Origin: Brevibacillus laterosporus LMG 15441
Lineage (GTDB): Bacteria; Bacillota; Bacilli; Brevibacillales; Brevibacillaceae
Direction: 5' to 3'
DNA: 64,000 nt
NCBI RefSeq assembly: GCF_000219535.2
Contig: NZ_CP007806.1
Location: forward strand, 4,066,501-4,130,500
Part shown: piece after piece, positions 33,884 through 42,697 of the stretch
Numbering within the stretch: position 1 is the stretch's first letter
Layout of the letters: the number at the start of each line of letters is the position of its first letter
Notes under the pieces: model-generated
Told to the model about the DNA's origin: nothing
Databases searched by the model: none
Seen by the model: only the letters and a program-made list of their open reading frames with translations
Made by a program: the position numbers and the translations under genes

Positions 33884-35626
33884 TTAATACGTAAAAGTAC
33901 GCGTAAGCTTTTGCAGCTCTTCAGCCATGATAGACAGAGAGTTTGCCAATGCAGTTACCTCTTCCATCGAAGCAAGCTGTTCCTCTGCTGAAGAAGCAAT
34001 ATTTTGCGAATGATCCGTTGCCTGTTGGGCAATACGAGACACATTTTCTCCACTGGCTGAAATTTCGTGCAAGCTCGCTGATATCTGTTGACTAATGCTA
34101 GCTAATTCTTCGATCTGCTGAGAAATATAGCCCGTTGAAGAAAGAATGTTCTTAAACTTCTGATCCGTATCGTTTGCAATTTCAATCCCCGTCTGAACTT
34201 CCTCTTTGACCTTGCTCATAGTCTGAATGGATTGATTCATATCTTGCTGTATCTCTTCTAGTAGCTGCGTAATTTGGTTCGAGGACTGCGTGGACTGATC
34301 TGCCAGCTTTCTAACCTCTTCGGCAACTACTGCAAAGCCTCTACCATGTTCGCCAGCTCTTGCAGCCTCAATCGCAGCATTTAAGGCTAGTAGATTGGTT
34401 TGAGCAGATATATCTGTAATGACACTTAACATTCCGGAAATATCATTTGTACGCTTATCAAGAAGCTTAATCACAGCATCTGATTCATTAACCGATTTAT
34501 GGATGGAATTCATCTGCTGAACTGTTTTTTGTACGGCTAGTCCACCATCCTCTGCCGTTTCTCTCGTTTCTGTAGACGTTTCTGCAATAGAGGACGAGCT
34601 TTCTGCTATTCGTTGCATACCAACTGAGATTTCCTCAATGGAGCTTGTTGTTTTATAAAGAGCATTTTGTTGCTCCTCAGCACCACTCGCTGCTTCCTGA
34701 ATAGCAAGCGTAATTTGTTCATTTGCCTTGCTTGTCTCTTCTGCACTAGCTGTTAATTCCTTTGCGGAACCAGCTACTCGTTGTGCTGATAAGTCCACTT
34801 CACTAATCAGATGGCGTATATTATTGATCATGTAATTAAAATCTTTTGCCAAATTGCCTATTTCATCCTTGGAGGTAATCTTCAATTCTTCTATTGTAAG
34901 ATCACCATCGGCTACCCTGTTCAACTGCTGGGCCACCAAAACAATTGGTTTCGTAAATAGCCTTGAGAAAAAGTTAACCATAATTATCCCAACAACCGTA
35001 GAAACGGAACCAATCAGAGCTACCAAGGTCAAAATGTTATTAGCTCCTTTATTAAACTCGGTAAGATAGGCTCCTGACCCCACAATCCATCCCCAATGGG
35101 GCTCTAACTCGACATAAGACACTTTAGTCTCAACCTCATCAGAATTGGCGATCTGCCATTTGTACCTCACAAATCCGCCGCCGGAAGTTCCTTTTTCAAC
35201 TAACTCTTTCGCCAATAAAACACCGTCCTGTGTGATGACATCGGAAAGATCTTGACCTTCATTGGCTGGATTCATGACAGACACAGCTTTCTCATTGATT
35301 GCCCAGACATAGCCGGTTTCGCCTGTCGTGTACTCCTTTTTAGTCGGACGCTTGTTCTCAGAATTTTTTGTACCTAGTAGCTCCTGACGTACCTTTTCCT
35401 GAGCTTCTTCTAAGGTTAGCTGTCCTGCCTCAACTCGCTCATTCATTAGGTCAATCATACCAATTACCATTTTTACATTTTTTTGTAGGGCTGCCTGACC
35501 TGCCTGATCTAGCTCCTGCTTTGTAGACCCATAGGTAGTGATTCCAATAAGCAAGGTAGGTACTAGTAAGATGGTTAAGCATAAAATCGTAAGCTTGGCT
35601 CTTAAAGAAGCGATTTGAATTTTCAC
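33884..35626 (-). CDS. methyl-accepting chemotaxis protein
   Basis: 580 aa from GTG at 35626 (AAAGGAGGAGAG upstream; an upstream ATG would add 23 polar residues before the membrane helix). First helix ~8-30, extracellular single-Cache-type domain (~35-185, with [17 protein letters not shown] and [10 protein letters not shown]), second helix ~190-212, HAMP domain, then a long coiled signalling domain with the invariant hairpin tip [20 protein letters not shown] (~395-415). It senses a small extracellular ligand, probably an organic acid as for many single-Cache receptors, and signals to CheA/CheW. Upstream (35709-35736) there is a weak sigma-D-like element with an ATATCGTA complement. Confidence 0.93.
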   Translation of the reverse strand: MKIQIASLRAKLTILCLTILLVPTLLIGITTYGSTKQELDQAGQAALQKNVKMVIGMIDLMNERVEAGQLTLEEAQEKVRQELLGTKNSENKRPTKKEYTTGETGYVWAINEKAVSVMNPANEGQDLSDVITQDGVLLAKELVEKGTSGGGFVRYKWQIANSDEVETKVSYVELEPHWGWIVGSGAYLTEFNKGANNILTLVALIGSVSTVVGIIMVNFFSRLFTKPIVLVAQQLNRVADGDLTIEELKITSKDEIGNLAKDFNYMINNIRHLISEVDLSAQRVAGSAKELTASAEETSKANEQITLAIQEAASGAEEQQNALYKTTSSIEEISVGMQRIAESSSSIAETSTETRETAEDGGLAVQKTVQQMNSIHKSVNESDAVIKLLDKRTNDISGMLSVITDISAQTNLLALNAAIEAARAGEHGRGFAVVAEEVRKLADQSTQSSNQITQLLEEIQQDMNQSIQTMSKVKEEVQTGIEIANDTDQKFKNILSSTGYISQQIEELASISQQISASLHEISASGENVSRIAQQATDHSQNIASSAEEQLASMEEVTALANSLSIMAEELQKLTRTFTY

Positions 35627-35854
35627 AGTCTCTCCTCCTTTAGGGACTTTCTCATATGACAAAATGGATGTTTTTTTCCTACAATCGCCATTCACTCTAT
35701 CCTTATAAATATCGTAGAAACGGAGCTATCTAATTAGTGGAAAAAATTACCCCGTAGAAAAATCTGAAAACTAGCTTACTTGCTTCAGAGAAAAAGGAGA
35801 AGGCGAAATGGAAGATTGGGAAATGGGTCAGCAATTTTGTTTGGTAAGTAGCTG

Positions 35855-35881
35855 TTAATCTTTTCACAAAAATACCGATAT
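35855..35881 (+). promoter_or_regulatory. sigma-D-like (motility) promoter
   Basis: ACCGATAT at 35874-35881 matches 7 of 8 bases of the Bacillus sigma-D -10 element (GCCGATAT), with a TTAA/TAAT sequence 14-15 bases further upstream as a poor -35. It lies 40 bases before the CheX-like start, as expected for a chemotaxis gene. Confidence 0.6.
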
Positions 35882-35920
35882 ATAAAGGAAGAACTCACAA
35901 ACCGGAAAAGGATGAGAATT

Positions 35921-36394
35921 GTGGATGTAAAAATATTAAATGCGTATCTCAAAGGACTGACAACTGTACTAGGTTCATTAGGAATTAATATACAGCGCCA
36001 AGATGTGCAGCTACAAAAATCACCTTATACCTACAGTCAGTCCCATCGAGTTGTTTCCCAAATAACGGGTGATGTTACAGGGGACATTATTATTGGCATG
36101 GAAGAGGATGCTCTTCGTGTTTTACTTCAATCCTTCAGTATCCCGCTAGACATGGTTGATGACGAAATGAGAAGAAGTGTACTTGAAGAATTCGCAGATA
36201 TGGTACGAGGACATGCCATTACCAGCTATCAAGCAATCGATGCTCAAGTTGAGTTTACGAATGTTGGCCTACTTAAAAATATTTATTCGGGCGATACCTT
36301 ACCTCAGCAAGAGCAAAGCTTAAGTGTACATATTCTAGTCAATGATGAATTCCCAATCCATGTCGATTTTGTTTTGGAACAAATTCCAGCATAA
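35921..36394 (+). CDS. CheX-like chemotaxis phosphatase family protein
   Basis: 157 aa from GTG at 35921. This start is preferred to ATG 35912 because AAAAGG is then correctly spaced and the protein begins VDVKILNAYLKGL as CheX proteins do. CheX dephosphorylates CheY-P using a Glu-x-x-Asn motif on one helix. Here the matching helix reads LEEFADMVRGH, so the Asn is Asp. The rest (ITGDVTGDIIIGM, DEFPIHVDFVLEQ) fits the CheC/CheX/FliY fold. The change may mean weak or no phosphatase activity, or a scaffold role. Monocistronic, facing away from the MCP gene with a sigma-D-like promoter. Confidence 0.8.
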   Translation: MDVKILNAYLKGLTTVLGSLGINIQRQDVQLQKSPYTYSQSHRVVSQITGDVTGDIIIGMEEDALRVLLQSFSIPLDMVDDEMRRSVLEEFADMVRGHAITSYQAIDAQVEFTNVGLLKNIYSGDTLPQQEQSLSVHILVNDEFPIHVDFVLEQIPA

Positions 36395-36425
36395 GAAAAT
36401 GGAACATGCAGCAAATAAAAAACGA

Positions 36426-36452
36426 AACCCTCTAAATATCATTTAGAGGGTT
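36426..36452 (-). terminator. terminator between CheX-like gene and zinc-ribbon ORF
   Basis: Perfect 12-bp stem (AACCCTCTAAAT/ATTTAGAGGGTT) with a 3-base loop. On the minus strand it is followed by TTTCGTTTTTT, so it best serves the convergent minus-strand ORF. Confidence 0.8.
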
Positions 36453-36476
36453 ATAAACGCAACAATCTCTCTTTAT

Positions 36477-36755
36477 TTACGATTTTTCTGCGCTTATTTG
36501 GGACAATTGCTCCCTTTCCATTTCCATAAAGACATAAGATTTCCTTCGATATGAACACGCTCCTTGAACCTTATCCCATATCTTAGCCAGACAATTCGGG
36601 CATCTATATCGTTGACGCTTTACCTCTATTTTTCTTGGTTCACCGTCTATAATATCATCGAATATCTGTATGCGGGATTCTGTTTTGTGAAACTTTTGGT
36701 TTCTACATATGGAGCATCTTTTCGGAGGTTCGGTGTAAATGTTAATATGTACCAC
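36477..36755 (-). pseudogene. orphan zf-ISL3 zinc ribbon (ISL3-type transposase N-terminus)
   Basis: 92 codons. Pattern CSIC ... GEPRKIEVKRQRYRCPNC, two Cys pairs around a strand with Arg-rich RQRYRCPNC, is that of the N-terminal zinc ribbon of ISL3-family transposases. Full transposases are about 400 aa with a DDE domain; none follows here, and a terminator comes directly after. It is either a truncated insertion-sequence remnant or a small domesticated DNA-binding protein. No terminal inverted repeats could be recognised. Confidence 0.55.
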
Positions 36756-37081
36756 ACCCCTTATCGAAGTTTCTGATCGAAAGATATTATATAATAACCG
36801 TTCCCGATCTACTACAAAAAAGTTAACTAAACTGCAATTATGACTTAATTTTACATTATGTTAAAAATTTCAATCCTAACTAAATTAAAAGTGATGAAAT
36901 GCATACATCAGCCGTAATGAGCTACCCCCCTTGCAGATGTTCATGCTGACAAATTGCTGTCCTATCAGGCAGATTAACGTGAATGGGATATTGTCCTTCC
37001 GCATCTTCTTAGAGAGTCTATTTATTTAACAGCCCCCATAGGAATAGCTCCTATTAAGCTTCCAAACTGACCTAGCTGATT

Positions 37082-37687
37082 CTACAATTTTTTGGGAGGG
37101 TCTAATCTAACTGGATCAATCATCACAGTGATATCACTAGAATCTCTTTTTATCGAAATTTTCACTCCCCCAACCTTTATTTCTTCAAAAGCCTTAGCAG
37201 TGCTTCCACCTGTAAGCAATTGATCTAGCTGATTTGACCAGACGATGCCAGTGGCTTGAATCATCGCCTTGGTGGTATGTAAATCGGGAGTCCCCTGAAA
37301 CATCAACCCATCTATCGTTTTTCCATCACTCTGTAGCATTACACTTACCCATTTAGCTTCGTCCTTTGTGTACTTCTCTTGTTTGGGATAATAGAATCGA
37401 TAAAAATTCGTCTTCTTTTCTACTTCGAGAGTAAATGGCAAAATATCAATGTTTTGACTGGCTAACTCTGCTTTCAATTTGTTATAACGACTGAGGTACT
37501 CGTCTGTGGTCATATGTGTAAATGTACCCGCTTCTTTTCTTTCCTCTTGTTTCAAATTTGACTGCGGACTAGTAGAAAGCGACAGATTCTTTTTTTCAAT
37601 GGAAGCATTCGTCTCTTCGTTATTTCCGAAAACCGCTAGTCCAATTACGCCAAACAATACTGCCAACAAAGCTATATACTTTTTCAA
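37082..37687 (-). CDS. membrane-anchored or secreted protein, unknown function
   Basis: 201 aa from TTG at 37687 (AGGAGGGG upstream; the longer frame to 37771 lacks a signal). N-terminal KKYIALLAVLFGVIGLAVFG is a signal anchor or signal peptide, then a low-complexity Ser/Lys/Glu linker and a compact domain (MTTDEYLSRYNKLKAEL, WVSVMLQSDGKTIDG). The stop is TAG at 37082, but the same frame continues for 19 more codons with a hydrophobic Gly-rich tail (LGQFGSLIGAIPMGAVK) to TAA at 37022. This suggests that a recent nonsense change shortened the protein, or that readthrough occurs. I do not recognise the family. The stretch 36756-37021 shows nothing further. Confidence 0.7.
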   Translation of the reverse strand: MKKYIALLAVLFGVIGLAVFGNNEETNASIEKKNLSLSTSPQSNLKQEERKEAGTFTHMTTDEYLSRYNKLKAELASQNIDILPFTLEVEKKTNFYRFYYPKQEKYTKDEAKWVSVMLQSDGKTIDGLMFQGTPDLHTTKAMIQATGIVWSNQLDQLLTGGSTAKAFEEIKVGGVKISIKRDSSDITVMIDPVRLDPPKKL

Positions 37688-37774
37688 AAATACCCCTCCT
37701 AATATTTTACATGATTCGTCATATTGCATTGTTATCTTCATAAATAGTAGGGAAGTAGAGAAAGCGAACAATTT

Positions 37775-38695
37775 TTATGTCCGCTTTTCAATCCGCTGTT
37801 TAAAAAACGCTGGTTGCCAAGCTTGCATGATCGGAGTTCGGGACAGTGTGTATAGGATAAGCGCTACCCAAATGCAAACGAAGCTTAAAAGATGGCTATC
37901 TGTAAACGATTCTTTATACAAAAATACAGCGATCGCCAATTGTATCGTAGGAGCTAGGTATTGGATAAAGCCTAATGTAGAAAGAGAAATGCGTTGCGCT
38001 GCTGAAGCAAATGCAAGAAGCGGCATAGCGGTAGCTACTCCCGATCCAATCAGCAATAAATCTGTTCCCCAGTCCGCCGCTCCAAACGACCCAACACCTT
38101 GGCTTTGCAACCAGCAGATATAGACAAACGAAATCAAGGCAACCGGAACCGTCTCTAATGTTAATGAGGTAATCGAGTCTGTTTGAATCAGTTTTTTTAC
38201 AACCCCATAAATCCCAAATGACAAGGCTAAAGAAAGGGAAATCCACGGAAGTTGTCCAAAATTAATCGCCATCCAGCATACACCTACTGCCGCAAAAAGT
38301 AAGGAGATAAGTTGCCAGAAATCTAACCGTTCTCGAAAAAATAGCATACCTAACGCGACATTAAGCAGAGGATTAATATAATAGCCTAAACTCGTCTCTA
38401 CAATATGACCGGCGTTGACAGCCCATATGTAAATCATCCAGTTCGCACTAATTAAGACGGAAGCCAGTAAAAATAGCAATAGACTCTTGGGCTTTTTCAT
38501 AAATTCCAAAACTCGGCTCCACTTCTTACTTAATCCTACTAACACAATTGAAAAAATCAGTGACCACAAAATACGATGAGCTAAAATCTCTCCTGGTGGT
38601 ATAAAACTGACACTTTTCCAATAAATCGGCAGGAATCCCCACATGGCATACGCCACTATAGCATAAAGGATTCCTGCTCTCTGTTCTTTCTGCAT
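37775..38695 (-). CDS. rarD: EamA-family permease RarD
   Basis: 306 aa with ten predicted helices in two five-helix halves. The start QKEQRAGILYAIVAYAMWG, the PIYWKSVSFIPPGEILAHRILWS segment (split ~25-47) and the YYINPLLNVALGMLFFRERL segment are characteristic of RarD, a DMT-superfamily transporter of unknown substrate. It lies 87 bases upstream of the membrane-anchored protein gene in the same direction. Confidence 0.88.
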   Translation of the reverse strand: MQKEQRAGILYAIVAYAMWGFLPIYWKSVSFIPPGEILAHRILWSLIFSIVLVGLSKKWSRVLEFMKKPKSLLLFLLASVLISANWMIYIWAVNAGHIVETSLGYYINPLLNVALGMLFFRERLDFWQLISLLFAAVGVCWMAINFGQLPWISLSLALSFGIYGVVKKLIQTDSITSLTLETVPVALISFVYICWLQSQGVGSFGAADWGTDLLLIGSGVATAMPLLAFASAAQRISLSTLGFIQYLAPTIQLAIAVFLYKESFTDSHLLSFVCIWVALILYTLSRTPIMQAWQPAFFKQRIEKRT

Positions 38696-38882
38696 GTTTC
38701 TCCATCTCTTTCTTTCTCGAATTGTTCTTAATCATACAAGAATTCACATTTTATATCAAAGAAGTTTTGGAGGAAATTACACTTATTTGTTTGCGCTCTC
38801 AAAAGGTTGAAAGGTCTGTACGTGTATGTTTACCATTCTTACACAGTAAATCAAACCCCTAATTCGTTTTCACCCTTGACAC

Positions 38883-38931
38883 AAAAAAAGGCTTCCAACC
38901 GCGTTACATTTACCCCCGGTGGGAAACCTTT
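38883..38931 (-). terminator. terminator of the bicupin gene
   Basis: Stem AAAGGCTTCC/GGGAAACCTTT with a 24-base loop and a seven-T run on the minus strand, about 55 bases after the bicupin stop. The CTATTTAC-type tandem repeats at 38933-38967 lie between. Confidence 0.75.
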
Positions 38932-38987
38932 GCCTATTTACCTATTTACCTATCTATTTATCTATTTTACAATTTTGCATCAGGTTA

Positions 38988-40187
38988 TCATTTAGGATTA
39001 TAAGTAAAGCCCGGATACGAAACAACCGGCCATTTTTCCTTGCGTAATACATTCAATAGCTCAGAATCAGCCTGTACATTATCCTTCACCAGATCACGGG
39101 GAGTAAGTGCCATCCATTGATTTAAAGACATATCGGCAAATCGATCACTTTTAAACATTTCTAAGAACCACAATGTTTGGTCACCAGTATTCTGAACATA
39201 ATGTCCGTAGGCAAATGGCACGTAACCAACATCCCCAGCTCTGTAATCAAATGTACGTGCTGCACCGTCTCCTGCAAACACAGTCATTCTTCCTTCACCG
39301 GATAAATAATACTGCCACTCGTCATTATTCGGATGCCAATGCAATTCTCTCATTGCTCCCGGTTTAATTTCTACCAAAGCAGCAGCAACTGTTTTTGAAG
39401 CCGGAAAATTAGAGGAATCCACAATTCTAACGCTTCCCCCAGGTGTACGAATTGGCTTTTGAGCTAGCAACCGATATGTAAAGCTTTTAGGAACGGTCCC
39501 ATAAGGGGAGCGGACCTTTTGACTGTCTAGTGGACCTGGAACCTTATCCTGATAGATATAAACCTGATCAGAAGGAATGTTAGCAAAGGCATCCTCTGGT
39601 ACACCAAAATTGGCTGATAAAACATCCTTGGGAGTATGCGCAAACCAATCCGTGATGGATAAAGTATTCAGATCAGAGAAGCTTCCGTCATCAAATACAA
39701 GCAAAAACTCACAGCCCTCTTCTAGCCCCTGAATGGAATGAGGAATTCCTGGGGGAAAATACCAAAGATCACCCGGTCCAACATCGGCGATAAAGTTTCT
39801 TCCATCTTGATCGACTGAGGTTATCCGCGCTCTCCCTACTATCATATAAGACCATTCTGCCTGCTGATGCCAATGTAACTCACGCACTCCGCCAGGCGTT
39901 AACCGCATATTTACCCCAGCAAGTGTTGTTGCAATCGGGAGTTCCCTAACAGTCACCTCTCTCGACCAGCCACCATGATTTAATTGCATATGTGTATCGG
40001 AGAAAGAAAATTTTAAATTGGGAATTAATCCTGCATCTGTAATTGGCGGGACAAGCAAATCGGGATTTTCAATATCGCGCATAATGTCACGAGGACCGGG
40101 ATCAGTCGCTCCAGCACCATCTTTTCTGATGGGCTGCGGTATACCTTCACATGAGCCTTGATCCGCATCTAAATGTCTGTTTACCAT
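38988..40187 (-). CDS. oxalate decarboxylase-like bicupin with altered lid
   Basis: 399 aa from ATG at 40187 (GAGGAG nine bases upstream). Two cupin domains with complete Mn ligand sets: [10 protein letters not shown] ... IPHS in the first and [11 protein letters not shown] ... GHYVQN in the second. Close in sequence to B. subtilis OxdC/OxdD, which convert oxalate to formate and CO2. In OxdC the N-terminal site is closed by a lid SENST whose Glu is the proton donor; here the aligned segment is SDLNT, so Glu is replaced by Asp and the neighbours also differ. Lid changes in OxdC are known to turn decarboxylase into oxidase activity. Cytosolic, no signal peptide; monocistronic, divergent from the hydroxylase gene. 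Confidence 0.85.
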   Translation of the reverse strand: MVNRHLDADQGSCEGIPQPIRKDGAGATDPGPRDIMRDIENPDLLVPPITDAGLIPNLKFSFSDTHMQLNHGGWSREVTVRELPIATTLAGVNMRLTPGGVRELHWHQQAEWSYMIVGRARITSVDQDGRNFIADVGPGDLWYFPPGIPHSIQGLEEGCEFLLVFDDGSFSDLNTLSITDWFAHTPKDVLSANFGVPEDAFANIPSDQVYIYQDKVPGPLDSQKVRSPYGTVPKSFTYRLLAQKPIRTPGGSVRIVDSSNFPASKTVAAALVEIKPGAMRELHWHPNNDEWQYYLSGEGRMTVFAGDGAARTFDYRAGDVGYVPFAYGHYVQNTGDQTLWFLEMFKSDRFADMSLNQWMALTPRDLVKDNVQADSELLNVLRKEKWPVVSYPGFTYNPK

Positions 40188-40478
40188 AAACACTCGCTCC
40201 TCTCACTTAGCTGCTACAAGCATGGGACTTTTTTCATCAAATAATGTATGACATAAATTTGCGCATTATGACTTCCCATCATTACTGTCATTCATGCCTT
40301 GATGTAACGAAATATCATTCCCCACAATCGGCGGTAAATTCCCACGCGATGGTTACCTTCGTTAGCCTTTTACAAACGAATGCATGTACAAACCACAAAT
40401 TAACTAAATTGCATGAATATTTCCAGCCATATTGACGATCTTATTTTCCAAGCATATACTTATCCCTATACTTTATCA

Positions 40479-40526
40479 CTTAAAAGCATAACAGTTTAAA
40501 AGCTTAAAAGCATAACAGCTTAAAAG
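40479..40526 (+). repeat. 24-bp tandem direct repeat upstream of the hydroxylase gene
   Basis: Two adjacent 24-base units (CTTAAAAGCATAACAG plus TTTAAAAG or CTTAAAAG), one mismatch, followed by a further partial copy to 40527. They sit 65 bases before the start codon, in the expected promoter/leader zone. No other feature is visible in the 40188-40590 intergenic region. Confidence 0.8.
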
Positions 40527-40590
40527 CAAAAAAGTGAAGCAACCCACTCTTAAGCTGACAAGAGCTAGGATGGGACAGGAGGACATTATT

Positions 40591-42015
40591 ATGCAAGCTA
40601 CTACTAAACCAAAATTCGTTATCCCCAAACATCTTCAACCCTACGTCGTTGAACAAAATTATGATAAATATACAGAAGTTGACCAACAAGTGTGGCGTCA
40701 TGTCTTGCACCGGAATTACAATTTTTTAAAGGATGTGGCTCATCCTGCATATGTAGATGGATTACGTAAAACAGGGATAAGCCTAGATCATATTCCTCGT
40801 GTGGAAGAAATGAACCAATGCTTACAGCCATCTGGCTGGGGGGCTGTTACGATAGACGGATTTATACCTGCCGTGGTTTTCTTTGATTTTCAATCGCGTG
40901 GGATTCTTCCGATCGCTACTGATATCCGTAAGCCTGAACATATCGACTACACTCCGGCACCTGACATTATCCATGAGGCGGCCGGTCATGCTCCTATCCT
41001 AAGCGATAAGTGGTATGCCGATTATGTTAAACGTTTTGGCCAAATTGGCGCTAAAGCATTTGCTACTAGAGAAGAGCATGAGGTTTTTGAAGCGATTCGT
41101 GCCTACTCCAAATTAATGGAGGACCCGCTGGCGACACAAGAAGAGGTTCAGCTAGCCAAAGAAATTCTCGATGCCAAGCAGAGCGCAGTAACAGGTGTAT
41201 CAGAAGCAGAAGAGATTGCTCGATTATACTGGTGGACTGTAGAATACGGATTATTCGGCAAACTAGAACAGCCATTGCTATACGGTGCTGGATTACTTTC
41301 TTCTATTGAGGAGAGCAGACACTGTTTAACCGATGCTGTAATCAAGCGGCCATTCTCTTTAGAGGAAACCATCCACACAGCATTTGACATAACCAAAATG
41401 CAGCCGCAGCTATTTGTTTGTGAAAGCTTTGACCAGTTGCTTGATTCTGTTGAACGTTTCAAGCATCGCATGGCCTTTCATACAGGTGGGAGGGTTGCTA
41501 TGGAAAAAGCCCTTCGTTCAGGTGCTACCTCCACAGTAGTGTACAGCTCTGGTTTACAGGTAACAGGAACCTTAGAGTCAATGGTATACGCTGAAAATAG
41601 TGAGATTGTTTTCTTCCGCATGGAGGGTCCGACTGCTCTTGCCTGGAATAATCAGGAATTGAACGGACATGGAAAATCTACACATGCTGATGGTTTTTCT
41701 TCTCCAATTGGCCGCCTGCAAGGTGTGTCACTTCCACTGGAGCTGTTTACAGATGGAGACTTAGAAGCACATGGCATCAGAATGAATGAACACGTGAAGC
41801 TGACGCTTGAAGGCGGAATCACAGTAGAAGGAAGATTGGAAGAAATCGTTCGTCAAGAAGGCAAGATATTGCTTCTGTCCTTTCATCAATGCAAGATTAG
41901 TCATCATGGACGTACCTTATTCCAATCTGATCAAGGCACATACGATATGGCTGTGGGCGAGCGAATTGTATCCGCATTCGCAGGTGCGGCCGATCCTGAA
42001 AGATTCTTCGAGTAA
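40591..42015 (+). CDS. aromatic amino acid hydroxylase (phenylalanine 4-monooxygenase type)
   Basis: 474 aa from ATG at 40591 (ACAGGAGGACATT upstream; an earlier in-frame ATG lacks a site). The catalytic domain holds the 2-His-1-carboxylate iron motif: APDIIHEAAGHAP (~130-142) and the downstream Glu in WWTVEYGLFG. It carries the SIEES/LSSIEESRH segment seen in Firmicutes members. After the catalytic domain (~1-310) a C-terminal region of ~160 residues follows (GGRVAMEKALRSGATSTVVYSSG ... split), typical of the long Firmicutes subtype. Uses tetrahydropterin and O2 to hydroxylate Phe to Tyr. Own terminator after the stop; divergent from the bicupin gene. Confidence 0.9.
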   Translation: MQATTKPKFVIPKHLQPYVVEQNYDKYTEVDQQVWRHVLHRNYNFLKDVAHPAYVDGLRKTGISLDHIPRVEEMNQCLQPSGWGAVTIDGFIPAVVFFDFQSRGILPIATDIRKPEHIDYTPAPDIIHEAAGHAPILSDKWYADYVKRFGQIGAKAFATREEHEVFEAIRAYSKLMEDPLATQEEVQLAKEILDAKQSAVTGVSEAEEIARLYWWTVEYGLFGKLEQPLLYGAGLLSSIEESRHCLTDAVIKRPFSLEETIHTAFDITKMQPQLFVCESFDQLLDSVERFKHRMAFHTGGRVAMEKALRSGATSTVVYSSGLQVTGTLESMVYAENSEIVFFRMEGPTALAWNNQELNGHGKSTHADGFSSPIGRLQGVSLPLELFTDGDLEAHGIRMNEHVKLTLEGGITVEGRLEEIVRQEGKILLLSFHQCKISHHGRTLFQSDQGTYDMAVGERIVSAFAGAADPERFFE

Positions 42016-42032
42016 AACCAGATTAGTACGCG

Positions 42033-42064
42033 AATGTCCCGACTGCTGTTGGGACATTTTTTTT
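42033..42064 (+). terminator. terminator of the hydroxylase gene
   Basis: AATGTCCC/GGGACATT stem, 10-base loop, eight-T run, 17 bases after the stop. Confidence 0.92.
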
Positions 42065-42104
42065 ATGACTTTCCACTCCCTATTTTGATATGTAATTTGG
42101 ACAA

Positions 42105-42131
42105 GAAAAAAAGCACCGCAAATAGGGTGCT
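42105..42131 (-). terminator. terminator after the DUF3006 gene
   Basis: AGCACC/GGGTGCT hairpin followed on the minus strand by seven T residues; it lies about 120 bases after the DUF3006 stop. Confidence 0.75.
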
Positions 42132-42249
42132 AAGGCTTCTAGGTTATAAACTATCCTCTGCTACATTTTTTTAAATTCAATCATTCTTGGTAAGGAATTT
42201 CTGAAATATAGCTCTATAGCCTAGTATTTCTTCATATTGCCTGTATATC

Positions 42250-42459
42250 TTATTCAAACAAATCATCCATCAAATCAGTAGCTTCTTTTTCTCTAGCCTC
42301 CGTTTCCGCTTGATCTACTTCAGTAGAAATATGTATCACTTGACCAACCTGCACATCGGCCTGAAAAATAGCTCTAGGAAGATCATACGTCTGACCATCA
42401 ATCTCCACAACAACCATGCTCTCTTCAAAGCGATCGATAATTCCTTTTGTTGTTTTCAT
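42250..42459 (-). CDS. DUF3006 family small protein
   Basis: 69 aa. The beta-rich start KTTKGIIDRFEESMVVVEIDG and the LPRAIFQADVQVGQVI segment are the DUF3006 pattern, followed by an acidic Glu-rich tail. DUF3006 genes are commonly found next to secreted ComEC-like metallo-hydrolases, and one lies about 240 bases upstream here in the same direction. The function is unknown. Confidence 0.8.
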   Translation of the reverse strand: MKTTKGIIDRFEESMVVVEIDGQTYDLPRAIFQADVQVGQVIHISTEVDQAETEAREKEATDLMDDLFE

Positions 42460-42652
42460 ACTCGCTACCTCTCAGTCTTTATATACTAGTCTTACTATGG
42501 GGTGTAACAGTAAGACTTTGCATTCATTATAAGTCAATAGTAGCAAAACCATAGAAACGTCGAATGTAATGATATGGATTTTTAAAAAGGGCGATTGGTG
42601 TAAGGTCTTTAACTCTAGCACTTGCAAAAAGCAATAGATAATCTCCTACAAT

Positions 42653-42690
42653 ATCGGCAGAACAATAGATTAGCATTCTGCCGATTTTTC
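42653..42690 (+). terminator. hairpin with plus-strand T-run
   Basis: Perfect 10-bp stem ATCGGCAGAA/TTCTGCCGAT followed by TTTTT on the plus strand. It sits immediately after the stop of the minus-strand hydrolase, where its T-run points the wrong way, and there is no plus-strand gene upstream. It may stop antisense transcription into the hydrolase gene or protect a 3' end. Confidence 0.55.
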
Positions 42691-42697
42691 CCCCTCT

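Noticed and set aside
38933-38967. Short CTATTTAC-like tandem repeats considered as a CRISPR or regulatory array
   Set aside because: The units are only a few bases long with no spacers; simple low-complexity sequence.
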